Source: an uncultured Prevotella sp.
Lineage (GTDB): Bacteria; Bacteroidota; Bacteroidia; Bacteroidales; Bacteroidaceae
Length of the DNA: 64,000 nucleotides
Reading direction: 5' to 3'
NCBI GenBank assembly: GCA_905234265.1
Contig: CAJOHJ010000007.1
Coordinates: forward strand, 62,001 to 126,000
Shown here: positions 57,426 to 64,000 of the stretch, one piece after another
Position numbering within the stretch: the stretch's first letter is position 1
Layout of the letters: every line of letters starts with the position of its first letter
Made by a program: the position numbers and the translations under genes
Notes under the pieces: model-generated
Told to the model about the DNA's origin: nothing
Databases searched by the model: none
The model's input: the letters and a program-made list of their open reading frames with translations, nothing else

Positions 57426-58916
57426 ATGAAAAAGCACTTATTGTCATTATTATTCTTGCTGGCAGCAACGTTCTGCGTTGCCCAGACAGCACGTAAGTTC
57501 ACCGTCAATATAACCTCCGACGGCAAGGCCAACATGGTTGCCTACCTGCCGGCGTCGCCTACGGGCCGTGCAGTGGTCGGCTGCCCGGGAGGCGGCTACA
57601 GCCACCTTTCAATGCAGAACGAAGGCCACGACTGGGCAGAGTTCTTCAATCGTCAGGGCATTGCCTACTTCGTGCTTACCTACAGAATGCCCCATGGCGA
57701 CCGCACCATTCCTGTTGGCGATGCCTGTCAGGCAGTGCGCACCGTGCGCGACTCTGCAGCCCAGTGGAGCATCAATCCGCGTGATGTAGGCATCATGGGA
57801 TTCTCTGCAGGAGGCCATCTGGCCAGCACCGTATCCACACATGCACAGTGGGCTGAGCGGCCAGACTTCACCATACTGTTCTATCCCGTAATATCAATGG
57901 TTGAGAGCGAGACCCACAGGGGTTCGCTCGACAATTTCCTCGGACAGGACAAAAAGAACAAAGACATAGTCCGACAGTTCAGCAACCACCGTGCCGTGCG
58001 CCGTCATCTGACTCCACCAGCCATCATCCTGATGGCCAACGACGACCGCGCCGTTCCTCCCGTGACTAATGGCATTGCCTACTATTCTGCCATGCGGAAG
58101 GCCGGCAACCACTGCACGTTGCATGTCTACGACAGCGGTGGCCACGGCTTTGGCATGCGCACCAACTTCAAGTACCACGACCAGATGATTTCCGACCTTA
58201 CCAACTGGCTGCACAATCTGCCTGCCGTCAAGCCGGAAGCCGTCCGTGTGGCCTGCATAGGCAACAGCATCACCGACGGAATGGGTATCGACTGTGCAGA
58301 ATATCTTGGCTATCCGGCTATTATGCAACGCCAGCTGGGCAGTGCCTACGATGTACGCAACTTTGGTGTCAGCTCACGCACAATGCTCCAGAAAGGTGAC
58401 TATCCGTATGTCAAGGAGAAGGCCTGGCGCGATGCTCTCAGCTTCATCCGCAGCTCGCAGCATTCTGCCGACAGTCTGCCCGACGTTGTAGTCATCAAGC
58501 TTGGCACTAACGACTCCAAGCCACACAACTGGCAGCACAAGGCCGAATTCGAGCAGGACCTTCAGCAGATGATAGACTCGCTAAATCCCCTTGTGCCTGT
58601 GCTGAACAAGAAGGGCAAGCCCACCAAGAAGATGCAGCGCAGTGCCAGTCCGCGCATTTTCCTCTGCACGCCCATACCTGCAGCCCACGAGCAGTGGGGC
58701 ATCACCGACAGCGTAATCGTGAATGAGGTTATTCCCATGATTGAGAATGTTGCCCGCAAGAACAATCTGCCAGTCATCGACCTTCATTCCCAGTTCGATG
58801 TCAAGGAGAAAGATTTCATGCAGCGCGACGGAATACATCCCACAGAGAGAGGTGCCTATCGCATGGCCGAGATAATTGCCGGAGAAATAAAGAAGGAGAG
58901 TAGCGGCAATAAATAA
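57426..58916 (+). CDS. Two-domain carbohydrate esterase (alpha/beta hydrolase plus SGNH)
   Basis: An exported fusion of two different esterase folds, probably removing acetyl or feruloyl groups from xylan. A signal peptide (LLSLLFLLAATFCVAQ) is followed by a BD-FAE/acetyl-xylan-esterase-like alpha/beta domain (residues 25-265). Its markers are the oxyanion GCPGGGYSHLS, nucleophile Ser in GIMGFSAGGHLAS, Asp in ANDDRAVPP and His in SGGHGFGM. Residues 275-490 are an SGNH/GDSL domain with GNSITDGMG (Ser), KLGTNDSK (Asn) and DGIHPTERG (Asp/His). Both catalytic sets look intact. It shares a transcript with GH115. Confidence 0.9.
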   Translation: MKKHLLSLLFLLAATFCVAQTARKFTVNITSDGKANMVAYLPASPTGRAVVGCPGGGYSHLSMQNEGHDWAEFFNRQGIAYFVLTYRMPHGDRTIPVGDACQAVRTVRDSAAQWSINPRDVGIMGFSAGGHLASTVSTHAQWAERPDFTILFYPVISMVESETHRGSLDNFLGQDKKNKDIVRQFSNHRAVRRHLTPPAIILMANDDRAVPPVTNGIAYYSAMRKAGNHCTLHVYDSGGHGFGMRTNFKYHDQMISDLTNWLHNLPAVKPEAVRVACIGNSITDGMGIDCAEYLGYPAIMQRQLGSAYDVRNFGVSSRTMLQKGDYPYVKEKAWRDALSFIRSSQHSADSLPDVVVIKLGTNDSKPHNWQHKAEFEQDLQQMIDSLNPLVPVLNKKGKPTKKMQRSASPRIFLCTPIPAAHEQWGITDSVIVNEVIPMIENVARKNNLPVIDLHSQFDVKEKDFMQRDGIHPTERGAYRMAEIIAGEIKKESSGNK

Positions 58917-59025
58917 GTATCTCTGTGAGATAAAAAAAATATCTCTGTGAGATAAAAATTTATCTCTGCAAGTTACGAAATTATCTTACGAAGATAATTT
59001 TTTATCTTGCAGAGATATTTTTGTA
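58914..59025 (+). repeat. 21-bp repeat array E, five units
   Basis: ATC registers at 58919, 58941, 58962, 58983 and 59004 (spacings 22, 21, 21, 21). Units are the palindromic ATCTCTGTGAGATAAAA (twice), ATCTCTGCAAGTTACGAAAT, palindromic ATCTTACGAAGATAATT and ATCTTGCAGAGATATTT. It starts on the esterase stop codon and ends 30 bp before the convergent TPR gene. Confidence 0.93.
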
Positions 59026-59055
59026 TGTAGCAGACTTAATTTCTTAAGCAGGCTG

Positions 59056-60258
59056 TTACATCGTCTTCAGCAGTGTGTCAATCTCACGGAATTGTGTGTC
59101 CATGTTCAGATTGAGATATATGCGGTAGAGTGCCGGTGCCCAAAGTCTGCCACCCTCTGGGTTCAGTTTGCGGTAGGTTTCCATATACGGCTTGGCCTTT
59201 GTGTAGAGACCGACAATCTGGTCGTGGTAGGTGCGTGGCTCGTTTTTCTTCTCCAGCTCAAGAGCCTGGTTCAGATAGACTGTGCCGACGTTCAGATATG
59301 GCTCAGGCATGTCGGGATGATTGTCAATGAGCTTCTGGCTGATGGCTACACACTCTGAGTATTTGTCCATTTTCAGCAGCGCTGCCGACTTTGCCAGCAG
59401 GAAGATGGGCTTCTCCGGATAGCGTGCCAGTGCATCGTCGGCCAGCAGCACTACGGAGTCGGGGCGGCTGATAGAGTTATAGTAGCTGGCAAGGCGTGGG
59501 AAGAAGTACGGATAGTCGGGATACTGTCTGCAGCCTTCCTTGAGAGTGTTGATGTATGCAGCGTCGTTGCCTGTCTGATGATAGGCTTCGCAGGCGTATT
59601 GTAGGGTATACTTAGCCTTTTGGCTGTTGGTGAGTGCCAGCTTGGAATATTTCAGCGTCATGGCCGGGTCTTTCTGCTTGAAGCCACAGAATACTGCCCA
59701 GTAGGCAGCTTCCTTCATGAGCGTGTCAGTCCGTGCATAGTCGTAGCCGGTAAACAGCGGCTGGCTGGCAGCGTCGAGGTAGGTGTCGAAGAATGAGAAA
59801 GCCCTGGTGTAGTTGCACTTGCGCAGGAAGTAAGTGCCTCCGTAGTATACGTTGCGGCGCAGGCGGTGCATGTCGTCGGCATGGCTCTTGCGGAATTCCG
59901 GGCGCAGGCGGCCGTTGCCGTCGGGCTTGGCATCAATAGAGTCAAGGCTTTCCGTGATGGCATACATCTTCTGTATCAGTCCGAAGAATGCAGCTGTGTC
60001 GTATTTCTGGTGAAGATATATTTTCTCGTTCTCCACGGCATACTGCGCCTTCACGGCGTCATACCATGTGACGTAGATTTTCTTGTTATCCCTGTTGGCT
60101 TCGTCCTTCAGCAGGTCGGTCATGAGCCGTTCTGCCTTGTCGAAGTCCTTGCCGCTCTTAATGTATGTGCGTGCCTGAGCAAGCTCTTTCTTCTGAGCCC
60201 TCAGGCACGGCACGGTTACTATTAAGAGAAGCAATGTAAGAAAGAATTGCTTCTTCAT
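59056..60258 (-). CDS. Exported TPR-repeat protein
   Basis: A 400-residue exported protein of helical TPR-like repeats. Signal peptide residues 1-21 (FFLTLLLLIVTVPCLRA). Repeat-like segments include ALARYPEKPIFLLAKSAALL, YSECVAISQKLIDNHPDMPE and PYLNVGTVYLNQALELEKKN. A similar gene precedes it by 16 bp, and both follow gyrA on the same strand. The two look like diverged duplicates with a scaffold or chaperone-like envelope role, but no partner is identifiable. Confidence 0.85.
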   Translation of the reverse strand: MKKQFFLTLLLLIVTVPCLRAQKKELAQARTYIKSGKDFDKAERLMTDLLKDEANRDNKKIYVTWYDAVKAQYAVENEKIYLHQKYDTAAFFGLIQKMYAITESLDSIDAKPDGNGRLRPEFRKSHADDMHRLRRNVYYGGTYFLRKCNYTRAFSFFDTYLDAASQPLFTGYDYARTDTLMKEAAYWAVFCGFKQKDPAMTLKYSKLALTNSQKAKYTLQYACEAYHQTGNDAAYINTLKEGCRQYPDYPYFFPRLASYYNSISRPDSVVLLADDALARYPEKPIFLLAKSAALLKMDKYSECVAISQKLIDNHPDMPEPYLNVGTVYLNQALELEKKNEPRTYHDQIVGLYTKAKPYMETYRKLNPEGGRLWAPALYRIYLNLNMDTQFREIDTLLKTM

Positions 60259-60274
60259 TAGCTGTTGTTATGTG

Positions 60275-61495
60275 TTAGTTTCTGTAGTCAGCCTCTGCAG
60301 CCTTGAATTCTTTTGAATCGGGACCGTAGAAGTTGTAGTAGGCATTCTGGCGGCCATAGCCCCAGTTGACCTGCTGCTTGTCAGGGTCAATCTCCTTGCA
60401 CTTGTCGAAGACTTCGATGGCTGCCTTGTAGAGTTCCTTCTTCTTGGCATCGGGAACATTCTCGCCCTGTGCCTGTCCGCAGAGACTCATGCCCAGATAG
60501 TAGCGCACAAAAGCATTCTCCGGCTTCACGTCGACAGCCTTGCGCAGATACTGCTCAGCCTCGTCGTACTTACCGTCGTTGTAGGCAAACAGGCCCTTGT
60601 CGGCCAGAGCGATGAAGTTCTTCGGGTTTCTCTCCAGCGTAGCGTCCAGAAGGCCAATCTGTGCCTGAGTGTCGTGCAGGTCGCCGTAGAGTTCATAGAG
60701 ACGGCTGAGATAAGTCTCGTTGTCAGGCTCCTGGTTGAGCAGGTCCTTCAGCTGTCCGGCGTAGCGCAGAGAGTCCTCACGGGTCTGCAAATTGCTGGCC
60801 ATGGCCTCGAGCATCACTCTGAGGGCTTCCTCCTTATACTGACCGGTCATGGCTATCTTGGCATACTTGATGGCCTGCTGTGGCTGCTTCTCGTGGAGAG
60901 CCATCCAGGCTGTCATGTATGACACCTGCTCGATGGTTTCCTTTTCCTGTGCATGGTCCTGATCAGCAAACATCGGCTCCTGGAAGATGTCAAGATAAGG
61001 TGCCCAGTACTTCAGTGCGTTGGCGTAGTCGTTCTGCTGGCGCAGCTGGTCGCCGTAGGCGAGAAGCTGACGGTGTTCTGCCCAGATGCGCTGAATGTTC
61101 TTCTCTGCATATTTGGGATCTACCTTGCCCTTGGCGTTGGGAAGCTGGTCGTACTTGTTGCAGATGACGGCTGCATTGATGGCATTGATGAGAGCATCGC
61201 AAAGACCTTGTGTGTCTACTTCGATGTCCTTCTTTATGCCTGCCTGGGCGTTGGCTTGGATTTCAAGCATTGCGCCCGACTCTTTGCTGACCTTCTGCAT
61301 GGCGTAGTCGACGAGCTTGCTGTAAGCCTTGGCTCTCTCTTCGTCGTTTACCAGCTGGTCGAAGTTCTCCTTAATCAGTTGCTCCACCTCTGAATAGCTC
61401 TTACCTTTCATGATGGCCTTCAGGGCAGGGGAGTCACCGGCAAAAGTCATGGTGCTGGCCATGAGCATTATTGCCATAATCATTAGTTTTTTCAT
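60275..61495 (-). CDS. Exported TPR-repeat protein, paralogue
   Basis: A 406-residue exported TPR protein. Signal peptide residues about 1-19 (LMIMAIMLMASTMTFAG). The C-terminal TPR array has NPKNFIALADKGLFAYNDGK and YDEAEQYLRKAVDVKPENAF, and ends with NAYYNFYGPDSKEFKAAEAD. It lies 26 bp after gyrA and 16 bp before the paralogous TPR gene. The order gyrA-TPR occurs in Bacteroides too (from memory), but a functional link to gyrase is unlikely since the protein is exported. Confidence 0.87.
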   Translation of the reverse strand: MKKLMIMAIMLMASTMTFAGDSPALKAIMKGKSYSEVEQLIKENFDQLVNDEERAKAYSKLVDYAMQKVSKESGAMLEIQANAQAGIKKDIEVDTQGLCDALINAINAAVICNKYDQLPNAKGKVDPKYAEKNIQRIWAEHRQLLAYGDQLRQQNDYANALKYWAPYLDIFQEPMFADQDHAQEKETIEQVSYMTAWMALHEKQPQQAIKYAKIAMTGQYKEEALRVMLEAMASNLQTREDSLRYAGQLKDLLNQEPDNETYLSRLYELYGDLHDTQAQIGLLDATLERNPKNFIALADKGLFAYNDGKYDEAEQYLRKAVDVKPENAFVRYYLGMSLCGQAQGENVPDAKKKELYKAAIEVFDKCKEIDPDKQQVNWGYGRQNAYYNFYGPDSKEFKAAEADYRN

Positions 61496-61521
61496 AAGCC
61501 TAAAAATTTGGTTTTAACTGT

Positions 61522-64000
61522 TTATTCTACATCAATTATAGGAGTGTCGGCGCCAACAGTGCTGTTGTCGGCAGTCTCGTCTATTTCACTGGCCTCAATG
61601 TCTTCGTCCTGATTGGACATTACCTTGCAGACGGAGGCAATGGTGTCGTTCTTCTTCGTCAGGTTAATGAGGCGTACGCCCTGTGTTGCACGTCCCATGA
61701 CGCGGACGTCGGCAACCTTAAGACGGATAAGAATGCCCGACTTGTTGATAATCATGAGGTCGTTTTCGTCTGTCACCACCTTGATGGCTACCAGCCGGCC
61801 GGTCTTCTCGGTAATGGCCAAGGTCTTGACACCCTTTGTGCCGCGATTGGTGATGCGGTAGTCCTCAACTTCAGAACGCTTGCCGTAGCCATTCTCCGAG
61901 ACCACCATGATGGTCTCCGTCTGGGGGTCGTTCACGCAAACCATGCCAACAACCTCATCGTCGCCACCTTTCAGTTGCATACCGATGACACCCGTAGACA
62001 CGCGGCCCATGGCCCTGACCTTGGATTCGTTGAAGCGCACGGCATTTCCTTCACGGCTGGCCAGCAGCAGTTCGTTGTGGCCATTGGTGAGACGAACGCC
62101 AACTACTTCGTCGCCATCGTTGATGTTGATGGCGCGTACACCGGCAGCGCGAACGTTCTTGTACTGGTCGAGGCGGGTCTTCTTGATGATGCCATGTCTG
62201 GTGGCGAACACCACGTAGTGCGACTGCAGGAATTCCTCGTCCTGGAAGTTCTTGATGCGCAGCACGGCATTGACGGCGTCGTCAGGATCGATGTTGAGCA
62301 TGTTCTGTATGGCACGTCCCTTGGAGTTCTTGTCGCCCTCGGGGATTTCGTAGCACTTCTGCCAGTAGCAGCGTCCCTTCTGTGTGAAGAAGAGCAGCGT
62401 GTTGTGCATGGTGGCAGGATATATGTATTCCGTGAAGTCGTTGTCGCGATGGCGTGCGGCCTTTGCACCGACGCCGCCACGACCCTGCTCGTGGAACTCG
62501 TCGAGTCTGGTGCGCTTGATATATCCCATGTGGGAGATTGTGATTACCACTGGGTCATCGGGGTAGAAGTCTTCGGCATTGAACTCATGGTCGAACGGGA
62601 TAATCTCTGTGCGGCGTGCGTCGCCGTATTTCTCCTTGACCTCCTGCAGTTCCTGCTTCATGACCTCCTTGCAGCGCTCGGGGTTGTTCAGGATTTCCTC
62701 AAGGTCGGCAATGAGTTTCATCAGGTCGTCGTACTCCTGGTGCAGCTGATCGACGCGCAGGCCGGTAAGCTGGCTAAGACGCATGTCGACGATGGCCTTC
62801 GACTGCAGCTCGTCAAGTTCGAAGCGTACTTCCAAATTGCGCTGGGCATCGCTGGGGGTCTTGGAGTTGCGGATGATGTGAACCACCTCGTCGATGTTGT
62901 TGACGGCAATGATCAAGCCCTCTAAGATGTGGGCGCGCTCCTGTGCCTTCTTCAGGTCGTACTGGGTGCGGCGTATGGTGACGTCGTGGCGATGCTCGAC
63001 AAAGTACTTCACGCAGTCCTTAAGCGTGAGCAGGCGTGGGCGTCCTTTCACCAGAGCAATGTTGTTTACGGAGAACGAGCTTTGCAGAGCCGTCATCTTG
63101 AACAGCTTGTTCAGCAGTACGTTGGCATTGGCGTCTCGCTTGCAGTCTACGACTATGCGCATGCCTTGGCGGCCGGACTCGTCGTTGACGTTGGCAACGC
63201 CCTCGATTTTATGCTCGTTAGCCAAATCGGCGATGTACTTTACCAGGTCTGCCTTGTTGACGCCATAGGGAATCTCGCTGACAACTATCTTGTCGTGCGT
63301 CTCTGTGCTTTCTATCTCGGCCTTGGCACGCATGACGATGCGCCCGCGTCCTGTTTCGTAGGCATCCTTCACGCCGGCGAGTCCGAAGATGTAGGCGCCT
63401 GTGGGGAAGTCGGGGCCTGGAATGTATTTCATCAGGCCGTCAGTGTCGATGTCGGGATTGTCTATGTAGGCGCAGCAGCCGTCTATAACCTCACCGAGAT
63501 TGTGTGTCGGCATGTTCGTTGCCATGCCTACGGCAATGCCGTTGCCGCCATTTACAAGCAGGTTTGGTATCTTCGTCGGCATCACGCTGGGTTCTACCAG
63601 CGAGTCGTCGAAGTTGTTAACCATGTCGACAGTCTCCTTCTCCAAGTCGTCCATGATATGCTCACCCATCTTCGACAGGCGGCACTCTGTGTAACGCATG
63701 GCTGCAGGCGAGTCGCCGTCGACGGAGCCGAAATTGCCCTGTCCGTCGACCAGCGTGTAACGCATGTTCCACTCCTGGGCCATACGCACCAGTGCGCCGT
63801 AGACTGAGCTGTCGCCGTGAGGGTGATACTTACCAAGCACCTCGCCAACAACACGAGCACACTTCTTATATGGCTGCGTGGAGACGTTGTTGATGCCCAT
63901 CATGCCGTATAATATGCGGCGATGTACTGGTTTGAAACCATCGCGAACATCTGGTAGCGCACGTGCCACGATGACAGACATCGAATAGTCGATGTAGGAG
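61522..64000 (-). CDS. gyrA: DNA gyrase subunit A (5' end outside window)
   Basis: The DNA-breaking and rejoining subunit of gyrase. The frame runs to the window edge ([20 protein letters not shown]), so only the first 30-40 residues are missing. The winged-helix region has [20 protein letters not shown] (quinolone-resistance region), with the active Tyr in [13 protein letters not shown]. Later come the coiled-coil gate and a C-terminal beta-pinwheel with a gyrase-box-like [12 protein letters not shown], which separates it from ParC. The acidic tail ([11 protein letters not shown]) is typical. Two TPR genes follow on the same strand. Confidence 0.96.
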   Translation of the reverse strand, partial: SYIDYSMSVIVARALPDVRDGFKPVHRRILYGMMGINNVSTQPYKKCARVVGEVLGKYHPHGDSSVYGALVRMAQEWNMRYTLVDGQGNFGSVDGDSPAAMRYTECRLSKMGEHIMDDLEKETVDMVNNFDDSLVEPSVMPTKIPNLLVNGGNGIAVGMATNMPTHNLGEVIDGCCAYIDNPDIDTDGLMKYIPGPDFPTGAYIFGLAGVKDAYETGRGRIVMRAKAEIESTETHDKIVVSEIPYGVNKADLVKYIADLANEHKIEGVANVNDESGRQGMRIVVDCKRDANANVLLNKLFKMTALQSSFSVNNIALVKGRPRLLTLKDCVKYFVEHRHDVTIRRTQYDLKKAQERAHILEGLIIAVNNIDEVVHIIRNSKTPSDAQRNLEVRFELDELQSKAIVDMRLSQLTGLRVDQLHQEYDDLMKLIADLEEILNNPERCKEVMKQELQEVKEKYGDARRTEIIPFDHEFNAEDFYPDDPVVITISHMGYIKRTRLDEFHEQGRGGVGAKAARHRDNDFTEYIYPATMHNTLLFFTQKGRCYWQKCYEIPEGDKNSKGRAIQNMLNIDPDDAVNAVLRIKNFQDEEFLQSHYVVFATRHGIIKKTRLDQYKNVRAAGVRAININDGDEVVGVRLTNGHNELLLASREGNAVRFNESKVRAMGRVSTGVIGMQLKGGDDEVVGMVCVNDPQTETIMVVSENGYGKRSEVEDYRITNRGTKGVKTLAITEKTGRLVAIKVVTDENDLMIINKSGILIRLKVADVRVMGRATQGVRLINLTKKNDTIASVCKVMSNQDEDIEASEIDETADNSTVGADTPIIDVE

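Overview
The window is chromosomal DNA from a member of the Bacteroidales, most like Prevotella or a close relative. The evidence is the promoter grammar (-33 TTTG, then about 19-21 bp, then -7 TAnnTTTG, found before most transcription units and used by the short primary sigma factor encoded at 18114-18977), the near absence of Shine-Dalgarno sequences, Bacteroidales-type genes (serine palmitoyltransferase, a BspA-like leucine-rich-repeat surface protein, DUF4878 lipoprotein, PGM-like protein after thrA, gyrA followed by two TPR genes) and small intergenic repeats typical of Prevotella genomes.

Layout. 0-4.4 kb: end of an RNase E/G gene, a membrane glycosyltransferase, a soluble hybrid histidine kinase and an endonuclease/exonuclease/phosphatase protein. 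4.7-7.2 kb: gdhA and a ketopantoate-reductase-like gene. 7.3-9.4 kb: an AT-rich DpnII-type (GATC) restriction-modification module whose endonuclease frame is broken near its start. 9.4-16.2 kb: carB, and divergently an aminotransferase, a LolC/E-type permease and pgeF. 16.3-21.0 kb: minus-strand aminotransferase, rpoD with a small coupled gene, aroC and slyD. 21.3-25.4 kb: a small secreted protein, then the pheA operon (pheA, aminotransferase, DAHP synthase-chorismate mutase) behind a Phe/Tyr leader-peptide attenuator. 25.5-33.4 kb: a NarX-type kinase and its likely NarL-type regulator, separated by three exported-protein genes and a 6S-like RNA, followed by a large LRR surface protein. 33.5-40.8 kb: flavin reductase, orphan C-terminal sorting tail, GH29, tRNA-Ser, tRNA-Cys, lipid kinase, serine palmitoyltransferase, tRNA-Pro, rlmH. 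41.0-48.0 kb: purU-hisH-hisA-hisF-hisIE, ftsE, lysC-lysA. 48.0-49.0 kb: tRNA-Thr, tRNA-Gly and a methylase-gene remnant. 49.1-54.8 kb: mltF, MBL hydrolase, PGM-like gene, thrA. 55.0-58.9 kb: a GH115 plus double-esterase pair for xylan side chains. 59.1-64.0 kb: two TPR genes and gyrA (5' end outside the window).

The window is dominated by amino-acid biosynthesis (Glu, Phe/Tyr/chorismate, His, Lys, Asp-family, carbamoyl phosphate) plus glycan and envelope functions. The most unusual element is a family of intergenic arrays with a strict 21-bp period (five copies of one family at about 7.15, 25.4, 36.5, 48.3 and 58.9 kb, and a diverged sixth at 17.6 kb). All begin at or near the 3' ends of genes or tRNAs, and they contain both orientations and self-palindromic units. 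Other items that stand out are the pheA attenuator, the rod-shaped 6S-like RNA, GATC direct repeats in front of the GATC methylase, and a GC-rich hairpin element inserted at the 5' ends of two pheA-operon genes, once in frame inside the coding sequence.
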